DNA of 64,000 bases, taken from positions 1-64,000 of the forward strand of contig DIDT01000012.1 of assembly GCA_002418285.1 (NCBI GenBank). Direction: 5' to 3'. The stretch is from Phycisphaerales bacterium UBA5793 (GTDB lineage: Bacteria > Planctomycetota > Phycisphaerae > Phycisphaerales > UBA5793). Every line of letters begins with the position of its first letter. Within the stretch, counting starts at the first letter, position 1. This document shows, piece by piece, positions 50,417-59,241 of the stretch. The notes under the pieces are model-generated. The model saw only the letters and a list, made by a program, of their open reading frames with translations, searched no databases and was not told where the DNA came from. The position numbers were made by a program, and so were the translations under genes.

Positions 50417-51301
50417 CTAGGTGGGTTCGCGAGCCACGATGAGGCTGATCAGGCGATAGATGAGTTTGGCCGCGGCAAACGCGCTGGCGTGGTGGCCGGG
50501 CATGGGGAGGAGTTCGACGACGTCGAACGCCGCGACACGCCGCTTGGCGACGACCCGATTCAGGAAGCGATCTACATCTGACCACGACAGCCCACCGGGC
50601 TCGGGCGTGCCGGTTGCGGGGATGAGGCTGGGATCGAACGCATCGAGGTCGATGGTGATGTAGACATCATCGCTGAGCAGATCGATGGCGCGATCCATCC
50701 AGGACGTGTCCGGGTTCTGCACGATGTCGTGAGCGAAGAAGACCCGATCGCGGCTCATGGTTTCGGCTTCGGAGGCATCGATGGCGCGGATGCCGACCTG
50801 AACGATCTGGCACCACTCTTTCGCCCACGCCATGACGCAGGCGTGGCTGTAGGTGCTGCCTTCATACTCTTCGCGCGTGTCACCATGTGCGTCGATCTGG
50901 AGCACCGAGAGCCCTTTGACCCGCCGGGCGGCGGCGCGAATGGCGCCGACCGACACGCTGTGCTCGCCGCCGAGCAAGATGGGAATCTGTTCGCGATCGA
51001 ATATCGCGTCCATCGCGGCTTCGACATGATCCGCCAATTCCTTGGGCGAACCCTTCCACTCGATGGGGGGCAGGGTGGTGATGCCCCGCCGGCAGGGCTC
51101 GGCATTGGTTTGGATGTCGTACCACTCGACAATCGCCGACGCGTCGATGATTGCTTCGGGACCCTTGTCCGAGCCTTTCTTCCAACTGCTTGTTTCGTCG
51201 TATGGCACCGGGAGCACGGCGAAGCGCGAGTGCTGCGGATCGCGCATTTCGGGCGGGAGATCGAGAAACCCCGGATTGCGCGGCTGGTGGTGGTAGGCCA
51301 T
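50417..51301 (-). CDS. speB: Agmatinase
   Basis: A 294-aa ureohydrolase producing putrescine and urea from agmatine. Mn2+ ligands are in LLGGEHSVSVG, LQIDAHGDTREEYEG and ITIDLDAFDPSLIPATGTPE, all intact; the last includes the agmatinase-type DxDxxDP motif. It lies 47 bp after speA, which makes the substrate, so the two form a putrescine operon. The ATG at 51301 is preferred over a GTG two codons upstream because GAGGGTGAAG lies at a proper distance. Confidence 0.93.
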   Translation of the reverse strand: MAYHHQPRNPGFLDLPPEMRDPQHSRFAVLPVPYDETSSWKKGSDKGPEAIIDASAIVEWYDIQTNAEPCRRGITTLPPIEWKGSPKELADHVEAAMDAIFDREQIPILLGGEHSVSVGAIRAAARRVKGLSVLQIDAHGDTREEYEGSTYSHACVMAWAKEWCQIVQVGIRAIDASEAETMSRDRVFFAHDIVQNPDTSWMDRAIDLLSDDVYITIDLDAFDPSLIPATGTPEPGGLSWSDVDRFLNRVVAKRRVAAFDVVELLPMPGHHASAFAAAKLIYRLISLIVAREPT

Positions 51302-51348
51302 CTTCACCCTCGACTGAGTTGATGAGAAGAGATTCGCGGGCTGATTGC

Positions 51349-53334
51349 TCAGTCGCCGTTCCTGGGTCCGGCGGCGGTGCCCGGTTCGAGATAGGTGTAG
51401 CTTTCCATCCCGTCCTTGTAGAACCTCAGGAGCAGTTGACTTTCACGCACGTTGAATCGCTTGTTTTTCACTGCCTGTTCGCAATCGCGACGCAGGTTCT
51501 GTTCGAGTTTTTCGACGTCGAACTGCACGTAGCCGAGCACGGAGCGGACCTTGTCGCCCTGGATGAGTTCATCGATGGACCAGTCGCCGGCCTCATCCAT
51601 GCTGATGTGAACGACATGCGTGTCGCCGAAGAGATTGTGCAGGTCGCCAAGCGTTTCCTGGTAGGCGCCGACGAGAAAGGCGCCGAGGTGGTATTCCTCT
51701 CCCGGCGCCACTTCGTGCAGCCCAAGGGTCTTGCGAATATCGCGCCGATCGACGAAGCGGTCAATCTTGCCATCACTGTCGCAGGTGATGTCGGCCAGCA
51801 CGCCCTGGCGTGTTGGTCGCTCATTGAGGCGCTGGAGGGGCATGACGGGGAAGATCTGGTCCACCGCCCATGAGTCGGGCAATGATTGAAACAGTGAGAA
51901 ATTGCAGAAGTAGGTGTCGCTGAGGATGATCTCAAGATCTTCGAATTCTTCGGGAACGGAGTCGAGGCCGCGGCAGATATCGCGGACTTTGGCGCATACG
52001 CCCCAGAAGAGACGTTCGGCCATGCCGCGCATCTGCAGTGTCATGTAGCCGAGGTTGAAGAGGTTCATTGCCTCGTCGCGCGCCTGGATTGCGTCGTGGT
52101 AGGCTTCGACGAGTCGGCGCGGTCCCACGCTGTTGTAGGCGTCGAAGAGGTCATAGATGGGCTGGGGGATTTCCTCTTCCGGCGCGCCTGCCTCTTCCAT
52201 CGATTGCGGAATGGGGAAGCGATCCAGCCTGCTGCTGCCGAGCACATTGAAAACGAGAATGCTGTGGAACGCCACCATCGCCCGGCCGCATTCGGTCACG
52301 ATCGTCGGGTGTTCGACCTCGTGATCATCGCAGACGGTTTTGATGCGATAGACGACGTCGCTGGCGTACTCGACGAGGGTGTAGTTCATGGACGATTCGA
52401 AGTTGGTCTGCGAGCCGTCGTAGTCAACGCCCATGCCGCCGCCAACGTCGATGTGTTTGAGCCCGGCTCCGAGCTTGACGAGTTCAACGTAGACGTGTGC
52501 GAGTTCGTTGACCGCTGTTTTTACATGGCGGATGTCGTAGATCTGGCTGCCGATGTGGCAATGGAGCAGTTGCAGGCAGTCGAGCATGTCTTTTTCTTTG
52601 AGGAAATCGACCATGCGGAGGATTTCGCTGACGAACAAGCCGAACTTCGAGCGAGCGCCGGCCGACGTCTTCCAGCGCCCGACGCCCTGTGAGGCGAGCT
52701 TGACGCGCACGCCGATGCGTGGCCGCACGTCGTACTTCTGGGCGTACCTGGCGATGAGCAGCAGTTCGTGGAAGCTCTCAACGACGGGGATGATGTTGCG
52801 GCCGAGCTTGGTCGCCAGAATCACGGCTTCGATGTACTTGTCATCCTTGAACCCGTTGCAGACGATGAGCCGGCCGTTGGCGTCGGGGGTCATGCCGAGC
52901 ACGGCGAGCAGTTCAGGCTTTGAGCCGACCTCGAGGCCGAAATCAAACTCTTTGCCGAACCGGTAGACCTCTTCGACGACAAGTCGCTGCTGATTGACCT
53001 TGATGGGATAGACCGAGCGATACTCGCCGCGGTACTCATTTTCGGCAATGGCGGTGCGGAAGGCGTTGGCGATGTCCTGCATGCGGGATTGAAGAATTCC
53101 GCTGAAGCGCAGCAGAACGGGGCTGTGGATGTCGCGCTCTTTGAGCCCCTCCATGATCTCGGTCAGGTCGATCTCGGCGGAGGCGTTGCGCGTCGGCCGG
53201 ACAACTACGTGACCGGCATCGTTGATGCTGAAGTAGCCCTTACCCCACGCCTCGATGTCGTAGAGATCGATGGCGTCGTCAATGGTCCAAGCGGGGTCGA
53301 GGACCCCGCGTCCGGGCTTTGAGATCGTGGTCAT
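51349..53334 (-). CDS. speA: Biosynthetic arginine decarboxylase
   Basis: A 661-aa PLP enzyme converting arginine to agmatine. The PLP lysine is in VYPIKVNQQRLV (about residue 108); LEVGSKPELLAVL, GVRVKLASQGVGRWKTSAGA, KFGLF and CHIGSQIYDIRHVKTAVNEL are canonical, with GGGMGVDYDGS for phosphate binding and the later DTYFCNFSLFQSLPDSW. Length equals E. coli SpeA (658). It is followed by speB; together they make putrescine without ornithine decarboxylase. Confidence 0.96.
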   Translation of the reverse strand: MTTISKPGRGVLDPAWTIDDAIDLYDIEAWGKGYFSINDAGHVVVRPTRNASAEIDLTEIMEGLKERDIHSPVLLRFSGILQSRMQDIANAFRTAIAENEYRGEYRSVYPIKVNQQRLVVEEVYRFGKEFDFGLEVGSKPELLAVLGMTPDANGRLIVCNGFKDDKYIEAVILATKLGRNIIPVVESFHELLLIARYAQKYDVRPRIGVRVKLASQGVGRWKTSAGARSKFGLFVSEILRMVDFLKEKDMLDCLQLLHCHIGSQIYDIRHVKTAVNELAHVYVELVKLGAGLKHIDVGGGMGVDYDGSQTNFESSMNYTLVEYASDVVYRIKTVCDDHEVEHPTIVTECGRAMVAFHSILVFNVLGSSRLDRFPIPQSMEEAGAPEEEIPQPIYDLFDAYNSVGPRRLVEAYHDAIQARDEAMNLFNLGYMTLQMRGMAERLFWGVCAKVRDICRGLDSVPEEFEDLEIILSDTYFCNFSLFQSLPDSWAVDQIFPVMPLQRLNERPTRQGVLADITCDSDGKIDRFVDRRDIRKTLGLHEVAPGEEYHLGAFLVGAYQETLGDLHNLFGDTHVVHISMDEAGDWSIDELIQGDKVRSVLGYVQFDVEKLEQNLRRDCEQAVKNKRFNVRESQLLLRFYKDGMESYTYLEPGTAAGPRNGD

Positions 53335-53523
53335 AGGGGGATTGTAGTCGAGTGCGGGGTGGTGTTGACGGGTTTCGAGTCTGCTGGTGCGGAACGAACG
53401 ATGTCTGGAACCGGGGTCTCGTCGGGCTCTCGCCGCCGTTTACCTGGCGCGGCGCTGCGGCGTCGACGGGCGTCGAGCCCGCTCTCCCCTTGAGCCACCC
53501 CCAACTCGGAGTAGACTTGCTCC

Positions 53524-54204
53524 ATGGGGTTGCCCTTTCCAATCGATCTGTATGACTCGATCAGCAACGAGATCTGCCGCGTGGGCGCGCGGATGTGGAG
53601 GCAGGGGTTCTGCGCCGGCAGCGACGGCAACATCTCCGCCCGACTTGATGATGACCTGATCGTCATTACGCCCAGCGGTGTCAGCAAGGGCGACATGCGG
53701 CCGGACACCATGTGCGTCATCCGAGTCGACGATGGTGAGCACATTCACGGCCCCAGCCCCAGCAGCGAGAGGGCCGTGCACCTGGCGGTCTACCGGGAGC
53801 GTCACGACGTGGAGGCGGTGATCCACTCCCACGCACCCAAGAGCACGGCGTGGGCGTGCACGGGATTGCCGCTGCCCGACGCGGTTCACCCTGAGGCGGA
53901 ACTGCTGCTGGGCCGAATACCGGTGGTGCCCTACGTGACACCGGGCACAGGATTGCTTGCCGAGGCGACGGCCAAGGCGCTGACTCCGTGTACGGCGGCG
54001 ATGCTGCTGGGCAGCCACGGAACGGTCACACTGGGTGACTCGCTCGAGGGCGCGCTGGCCCGGCTGGAAATGCTCGAAGCGTATTGCCGACTGGTGATCG
54101 AACTGCGCGTGCTGGGTCAGACGCGAAGGCTGACCGATGCCGAGATGACCGACCTCCTGAAGGTCAAGCGCGACATGTGGGGGTTGCCGGACGACCGGTA
54201 TTGA
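53524..54204 (+). CDS. Class II aldolase/adducin-family protein
   Basis: A 226-aa metalloenzyme of the fuculose-phosphate aldolase and ribulose-phosphate 4-epimerase family. Zinc ligands are His101 and His103 (IHSHAPKS) and His165 (GSHGTVTL); the catalytic Glu82 is in SSERAVHLAVY. The N-terminal GFCAGSDGNISAR and ITPSGVSKGDM bind the phosphate of the substrate. It could act in 5-deoxyribose salvage or sugar catabolism, but no sugar kinase or isomerase is nearby, so the substrate is not assigned. Confidence 0.87.
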   Translation: MGLPFPIDLYDSISNEICRVGARMWRQGFCAGSDGNISARLDDDLIVITPSGVSKGDMRPDTMCVIRVDDGEHIHGPSPSSERAVHLAVYRERHDVEAVIHSHAPKSTAWACTGLPLPDAVHPEAELLLGRIPVVPYVTPGTGLLAEATAKALTPCTAAMLLGSHGTVTLGDSLEGALARLEMLEAYCRLVIELRVLGQTRRLTDAEMTDLLKVKRDMWGLPDDRY

Positions 54205-54360
54205 AGTCTGAGCCTTTTCGACCCCAACCCAACCAAACGGCGTTGCCACGCGTATTGTTCATGGACCGGCTCGCCCCGTCCGACCTCGGGCCCGGCCCGC
54301 AAGCAGCCGCCCGGTAGACTTTTGCAGACCCCAAACGCCTCTTGAGAGGGGGTGATCGGC

Positions 54361-55131
54361 ATGGCCACGAGTTTCAGTGCCCTGTGCTCGGACTTTTACA
54401 TCAACCAGAAGCTGGCGCTGAAGATGGACCTGCCGACCGGCCGGGAGACGGTGCTGGACCTCTTTGACCGGATCCGCAAGTTCCGGCCGTCGATGAACCG
54501 GTTTCGCCGCTTCGAGGGCGAACTGGCGCTTGAGTCGACGCCGGCCGACGGGCAGTATGACTGGGTCGCCCTGCGGCAGACGGCAGCCCGTAGCGGCACC
54601 GTCAACCCCGACAGCCTGGCGGACGCCTATCAGTTGCACCGCATGCTGCTGGAGGTGGCGCCGTTTTACCTGAGCATCAGCCCGCTTGACGTTGACTATC
54701 TCGAACTCATGTTCGGGTTTGATCTCGAAGCGTCCGGCAACCACGATGACATCGTGTATGACGCGCTGCTCGCGGAGACGCCGCTTGGGCGGGTGGTGGA
54801 TGCGGATCGACTGATCGCGCTGGATGTGCAGCCGTTCTTCACGTTCGCGCTGGATCCGGATCGCAAGGTGCAGGTGAACTTCGAGGTGAAGACGCGCAGC
54901 GGCGAACTGGAGGCGAGCGAAGACGCGCCGCCGCCGAGCGAATCGGGCGGCAACGAGGAACCGATCAGCGTGTTTCTGAGCCTGCGCCGGCTCGGGCCGA
55001 TCGATCACGTCGAGGAACTGCCGGCGATTTTCGAATCGCTCACCGGGGCTGCGGAAGAACTGGCCAACGATCGGGTGATCCCGCACCTGATCATGCCCAT
55101 CAGCAAGGCGATCAGTTCGCGGAGCCGGTGA
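54361..55131 (+). CDS. Conserved-looking hypothetical protein
   Basis: A 256-aa soluble protein, start ATG with GAGGGGG about 9 nt before. No signal or membrane helix. It begins SFSALCSDFYINQKLALKMD, has TGRETVLDLFDRIRKFRPSM and then about 170 residues of mixed strands, with an acidic Pro/Ser linker (about 183-199) before a C-terminal VFLSLRRLGPIDHVEELPAI. Not recognised. It overlaps the start of the small membrane protein gene that follows (GTGA), so the two are co-translated. Confidence 0.7.
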   Translation: MATSFSALCSDFYINQKLALKMDLPTGRETVLDLFDRIRKFRPSMNRFRRFEGELALESTPADGQYDWVALRQTAARSGTVNPDSLADAYQLHRMLLEVAPFYLSISPLDVDYLELMFGFDLEASGNHDDIVYDALLAETPLGRVVDADRLIALDVQPFFTFALDPDRKVQVNFEVKTRSGELEASEDAPPPSESGGNEEPISVFLSLRRLGPIDHVEELPAIFESLTGAAEELANDRVIPHLIMPISKAISSRSR

Positions 55132-55427
55132 GCGTGCTGTTCGGTCGCGACATGCCGGGCAAAGCCCAGCGCGCTCAATGGGGGCGCGAGTTTGTCGAAG
55201 CGCGCAGTCCTTACGCGCTGGTGGCGGGGATGCTGGGGATCGCAGCGCCGATTGACGGGCTGATCTTTGTGCCGCTTTCGCTGGCGGCGATCGTGTTGGC
55301 CGTGCTGGGCTGGCGGCACATCGACCGGAATCCCGGGTTGCTCGGCAAGCGGCTGTGCGTGCTTGGGGCGGTTGGAGGGGTGATCGGGTGCGCGCTGTTT
55401 GTGGGGTTGCGGGTTTGGGATGGGTGA
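55128..55427 (+). CDS. Small two-helix membrane protein
   Basis: A 99-aa protein starting with GTG inside the stop of the previous gene. Two hydrophobic segments (IDGLIFVPLSLAAIVLAVLG and LCVLGAVGGVIGCALFVGLR) joined by a short basic loop (WRHIDRNPGLLGK) resemble DUF4190-type small membrane proteins. Its partner is the 256-aa protein. A fragment of the last 45 bases occurs again at 56056-56100. Confidence 0.7.
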   Translation: MSVLFGRDMPGKAQRAQWGREFVEARSPYALVAGMLGIAAPIDGLIFVPLSLAAIVLAVLGWRHIDRNPGLLGKRLCVLGAVGGVIGCALFVGLRVWDG

Positions 55428-55557
55428 AGCTGCCGGTCGGCGCGTCGAACCGGATGACTTGGCGTTGATTCAGTAGATTGGCCGGAATGACGCCACGACT
55501 CATGCGTCCAGATGGAGTGGTCATGGTGCGCGCCGGGCACCGACGGAGGACCTGGGC

Positions 55558-55995
55558 ATGTGGTGCGGTCGTGGATTCGCGGTGGTGTCGCTGACGTGCC
55601 TTGCTGTACTTCCCGGCTGCTCTCAGTCTTTCGGCGACAAGTTGGTCGACGATCTGGTAACCTCCCCGCGATTCGCGTGCGCGCTGATTCAGGCGAGCGA
55701 TGAGGTCGAGTTCGGCGACCTGCCGAATGACGCCGTGGTTGCGTTCATCGAGTTGTTGGACGACGGAACGGCTCGCGCGATCTTGCTGCGCGGCAAAGAG
55801 GAGCGGCTGCAGTTCTTCTGCGAAGGATGTGATGGGGACTGCTCCGAAATGGAGTCGCTCTGGGGCGATCGCTTCATGCAGTATCCAGACGTGGAGACGG
55901 CGCGGTGGTTGATTCCGGTTGAGCATCCCGAGGTGGCACGAATCGTGGGTCCGAGCGATTTCGCCGAGAGTGCTGATGGAGAAGCGGAGGAGTAG
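55558..55995 (+). CDS. Small lipoprotein of unknown function
   Basis: A 145-aa protein. The signal peptide FAVVSLTCLAVLPGC gives lipobox Cys21. The mature part is acidic, with a cysteine cluster FFCEGCDGDCSEMES (about 86-100) that may bind metal or form disulfides. No family recognised. Confidence 0.65.
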   Translation: MWCGRGFAVVSLTCLAVLPGCSQSFGDKLVDDLVTSPRFACALIQASDEVEFGDLPNDAVVAFIELLDDGTARAILLRGKEERLQFFCEGCDGDCSEMESLWGDRFMQYPDVETARWLIPVEHPEVARIVGPSDFAESADGEAEE

Positions 55996-56055
55996 GCGTC
56001 TGCCCGGTCACGTCATGCCCGCGGTACCATCCTTGCGCCGACAGTGCGATCCTGG

Positions 56056-56100
56056 TCGTGTGCACGCTGTTTGTGAGGCTGCGGGTTTGGGATGGGTGAT
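56056..56100 (+). pseudogene. Fragment duplicate of the end of the 55128-55427 gene
   Basis: About 45 bp closely match 55383-55428: CGCTGTTTGTG, GGGTTGCGGGTTTGGGATGG and the TGA context, with a few changes. The rest of the gene is not repeated, so this is a small remnant of local duplication. Confidence 0.6.
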
Positions 56101-56139
56101 GGCGAGCGCCGTGCGGAGTAACAGCGCTGCAGCACACAG

Positions 56140-56994
56140 TCAGTATGGCGCCTTGGTCCGCTTTGGGGTGATGTCGTTGAAGTCCTGCAGCACTTTCGGC
56201 TGATCCAGTCCATCCGAGGTGATGTCGGCGGACTTCATACAGCCACCTTCGGCCCACACGAGTCGGTCGCCATCGACCTCGGCCCATTCCCATCCAAGAC
56301 ACACTTGGCTGCAACGAGACTGCGGATGCACCAGTGCGTGCTCGTCCCAGAAGTGTCCTGTTCCTTCTGGGTGCTTCAGTGCGGAGTGGGCTACCTTGCG
56401 CAAGACCCAGCCTTGTGGGCACTGCTTTTCGAATACGTCTTTGCGCTCCCAATCCTCGCCGTCATCGGACACTCTGATGCGTTCGATGAGACTCCACCCG
56501 TCTCGCAGCAGTCTGGGGTAGTAGACTCCGAGGCACTGGCGGTTGAATCGCTCAGGCGGTTCGAATTCGCGATCACGCGTGACTTCCGTCGTGTCGTGGA
56601 GCACTTTGTGCAATACGGGCGGCTCACCCGCCTCGTTGAGCCAGTATGTGGTGTTGCTCGTCCACAGGCCGCCGCCATACCAGCCATCTCCCTTGGGGAA
56701 CATGGCAATGGCCTTGAGATATGGAGCGCGGGAGATGGCGCTAAACGCGCCCTCGGATTCTTCATTCCAGAGCCCATTCATCGCGAAATACAGCAGGTAC
56801 TTCCCGTCGGGTGACAGGTCGCAGCGTCGTTCGTAGATGCGTCCCCTGAACCACTGACCGAGTTGAAACTCATCCGTGCGGCGATCCCAGAGAAACGTCG
56901 CTACGCGCTTGCTCGGTCCCCGCCTGATGACGACGCTCACCGGAGCATCGCGTGCCAGTAGTACGTGCAGCCTCGCGGGAAAGTAATGAGCCAT
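56140..56994 (-). CDS. Hypothetical protein, possibly a small beta-propeller
   Basis: A 284-aa soluble protein starting MAHYFPARLHVLLARDAPVS, no signal peptide. It contains CDLSPDGKYLLYFAMNG, a phrase seen in WD40/TolB-like propeller blades, and repeated strand-rich segments with Trp (GGGLWTSNTTYWLNEAG). No enzymatic motif is visible. It sits alone between convergent or divergent genes, separated from the M16 gene by 27 bp. Unknown function. Confidence 0.62.
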   Translation of the reverse strand: MAHYFPARLHVLLARDAPVSVVIRRGPSKRVATFLWDRRTDEFQLGQWFRGRIYERRCDLSPDGKYLLYFAMNGLWNEESEGAFSAISRAPYLKAIAMFPKGDGWYGGGLWTSNTTYWLNEAGEPPVLHKVLHDTTEVTRDREFEPPERFNRQCLGVYYPRLLRDGWSLIERIRVSDDGEDWERKDVFEKQCPQGWVLRKVAHSALKHPEGTGHFWDEHALVHPQSRCSQVCLGWEWAEVDGDRLVWAEGGCMKSADITSDGLDQPKVLQDFNDITPKRTKAPY

Positions 56995-57021
56995 CGCGTG
57001 AAAGAGTAGACGCGCCGCTGT

Positions 57022-58251
57022 CTACTGCCGCATCAATGCCTTCGGCCCCAATGTCACAATCGTGAACGGCCCGGCTTTGCGGCTGGCGAGATAGGCGTTG
57101 ACATCGTCGAGCGTTACCGCGTCGATCTGGTCGCGGACTTCGTCGAGGGTGCGGGCTGAGCCGCGGTTGTAGAGGTCGTGGGCGATTGATGAGGCGCGGG
57201 CGCTGGTGGATTCGCCCTGCATGACGAGGCGCGACTTGAGGCCGACCGCGGCGCGGCTGAACTCTGCTTCCTCCACACCCTGGTGGATGCGCTCGAGTTC
57301 GGCGAGGAGGACATCGAGCGTCTCCTGGGCTCGCTCGGCGGTGGTGCCGGAGTAGGCGAAGAGGGCGCCGAAATCGCGGCCGGCGGCGTAGGACGCGTGT
57401 ACGGTGTAACACAGCGAGCGCTTCTCGCGCACCTCGGTGAAGAGGCGGCCGCTCATGCCGCCGCTGAGGACGGCGGTGGCGATGCGCTGCTTCATGTTGT
57501 CGGGATCCGGCTCGGGCGGCGCGGGGGAGACGACGGCGATGTGTACCTGTCCGATGGTTTCGGGTTCGTGATGCATGCCGGGCTCGGGCCACGCCTGCGG
57601 TTTTGCTTCAACCGTTTCGCCGCTCCATTCGTCGAGCAGTTCATCGAGTTGTTTTGCGACGGCTGCGCCGTCGACATTGCCGGCAAGCGCGAGGATCGAT
57701 CCGCCGGGCCGGGCCCACTGCGTCCACACCTTTCGCGCCTGGTCGGGGGTGAGTGATTTGACGTCATCGGCCTCGCCGTAGCCGGAGCGGCCGAACGGTT
57801 CGGGGAAGAACGCTTTGCGGGCCAGCAGCATGGCGCGCTGCTGGTGCTCATCGCGCAGGCCTTCGATGGATTGGAGCGTCAGGTCGCGCACGGGCTCGAA
57901 TGAGGCGTCTTCGAAGCGCGGGGCGGTGACGACTGAGGCGATGATGGGCAGGGCCTCGGCGAGGCGCGAGCCGATGAGTGTGGCGGAGATCGACAGGTGT
58001 CGGGCGCCGACGTGGCTGGAGCGCTGGAGGCCGCAGCGGTCGAGGGCGTTGGACAGGCTGCGCGAGTCGAGCTCGCCGGCGCCGCGCCAGAGCCACTCGG
58101 CCAATACCGTGCTGGCGCCGATCTGTCCGGCCGGGTCGCAGGCCGAGCCGAGCGGCAGCAGCCAGGTGAGTGCGGCGGAGGCGGCGGTGTCGTGTCGCTC
58201 GACGAGCAGCGGCATGCCGCAGGCGAGGTCAAATCGTTCGATTCGTGGCAT
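57022..58251 (-). CDS. M16-family peptidase homologue lacking the zinc motif
   Basis: A 409-aa protein, start MPRIERFDLACGMPLLVERH. The fold signature is clear: SAALTWLLPLGSACDPAGQI, then the region where HxxEH should be reads STVLAEWLWRGAGELDS with no His, so the catalytic zinc site is gone. The later glutamate-bearing helix and C-terminal half (VREKRSLCYTVHASYAAGRD, FGALFAYSGT) resemble M16 beta-type subunits. Non-catalytic M16 partners usually pair with an active HxxEH protein; none is next to it here. Confidence 0.85.
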   Translation of the reverse strand: MPRIERFDLACGMPLLVERHDTAASAALTWLLPLGSACDPAGQIGASTVLAEWLWRGAGELDSRSLSNALDRCGLQRSSHVGARHLSISATLIGSRLAEALPIIASVVTAPRFEDASFEPVRDLTLQSIEGLRDEHQQRAMLLARKAFFPEPFGRSGYGEADDVKSLTPDQARKVWTQWARPGGSILALAGNVDGAAVAKQLDELLDEWSGETVEAKPQAWPEPGMHHEPETIGQVHIAVVSPAPPEPDPDNMKQRIATAVLSGGMSGRLFTEVREKRSLCYTVHASYAAGRDFGALFAYSGTTAERAQETLDVLLAELERIHQGVEEAEFSRAAVGLKSRLVMQGESTSARASSIAHDLYNRGSARTLDEVRDQIDAVTLDDVNAYLASRKAGPFTIVTLGPKALMRQ

Positions 58252-58401
58252 GGGATCAGGGCCTTGGTGGTGGTCAGCGTCGATTCTAGCCGATGGGTTT
58301 GCTGTGACGGTCCGCAGGCGGTTATCGCAGGGCGATGCTATGATGTGCCCCCGGTCAGTCGACCGGCTTGATCGATCTTCGTTGCAGTTCATCGCGGTGG
58401 C

Positions 58402-59235
58402 ATGGCCATGAAAAAGGCACGAAAATCAAGGGGCGTTGCATTGGGCGCCATCGGCCTGCTTGCTCTTGCCTCAATGGGGACGCTGGTGGGCTGCGAGACG
58501 GCGGCGCAGGACTTTGGCGAGGTCTTCAAGTTCAACACGCCCTCGCCCTCGCAGGCGTCGGCGTGGATGTTCCACCGCGACGCGGAGAAGCGCCGGCTGG
58601 GCATCACGCTCATCAGCAACGCGCCTTTCGGCGGCGAAGAGCCCTACATGAAGGTCTATCGCGAGGCGATCGCCGACGTGGATCCGATGGTCCGTGCCGC
58701 CAGCGCCCACGCGCTGGGATTGCACGGCCAACCTGAAGATGCGCCGCTGCTGGCCAAGGCGCTTGCGGACAGCTCGCAACTCGTCCGCTGGGAGTCGGCT
58801 AAGGGTCTGCAGCGGATTTACAACGACACCGTGATCGCGCAGCTCATCGAAGCGATGGTCAATGACGCCGACGTCGACGTGCGCATGGCGGCGGCGACGG
58901 CGCTGGGTCAGTACAAGGAGCGTCGGGTGATCGAGGCGCTGATTCGCGGCCTGGACGATCGATCGCTTGGCGTTGCGTTCCATGCCCATCGCTCGTTGCG
59001 GATTCTGACGGGTGAGAACTTCGGCACGGATCCGGTGGCGTGGCTCGACTGGAGTCGCAACGTGGCTGAGCCCTTTGCCAAGGGTCGCGTATATACGTAT
59101 CCCGTCTACAACCGCGACAAGACGCTGCTCGAGACGATCACTCCCTTTGGCCGGCCGGTGTTTGAAGAGCCGGGCGTGCCGGTGGGATATCCGGATGCGG
59201 CGTCGGCGACCCCCAGCACTTCGCCGGGGGGTTGA
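58402..59235 (+). CDS. HEAT-repeat lipoprotein
   Basis: A 277-aa protein. The lipobox TLVGC puts acylated Cys at 31. HEAT repeats occupy about residues 85-200: VRAASAHALGLHGQPEDAPL, VRWESAKGLQRIYNDT, VDVRMAAATALGQYKERRVI. The C-terminus is extended and Pro-rich (FGRPVFEEPGVPVGYPDAA). It is likely an envelope protein-binding scaffold. The first of two nearby ATGs is used. The following dehydrogenase starts 6 bp after its stop, so they may be cotranscribed. Confidence 0.82.
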   Translation: MAMKKARKSRGVALGAIGLLALASMGTLVGCETAAQDFGEVFKFNTPSPSQASAWMFHRDAEKRRLGITLISNAPFGGEEPYMKVYREAIADVDPMVRAASAHALGLHGQPEDAPLLAKALADSSQLVRWESAKGLQRIYNDTVIAQLIEAMVNDADVDVRMAAATALGQYKERRVIEALIRGLDDRSLGVAFHAHRSLRILTGENFGTDPVAWLDWSRNVAEPFAKGRVYTYPVYNRDKTLLETITPFGRPVFEEPGVPVGYPDAASATPSTSPGG

Positions 59236-59241
59236 AGACCG

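Noticed and set aside
54259..55926. A 555-codon minus-strand frame
   Set aside because: It spans three plus-strand genes and their gaps, with Arg/Pro-rich composition expected from antisense of GC-rich codons.
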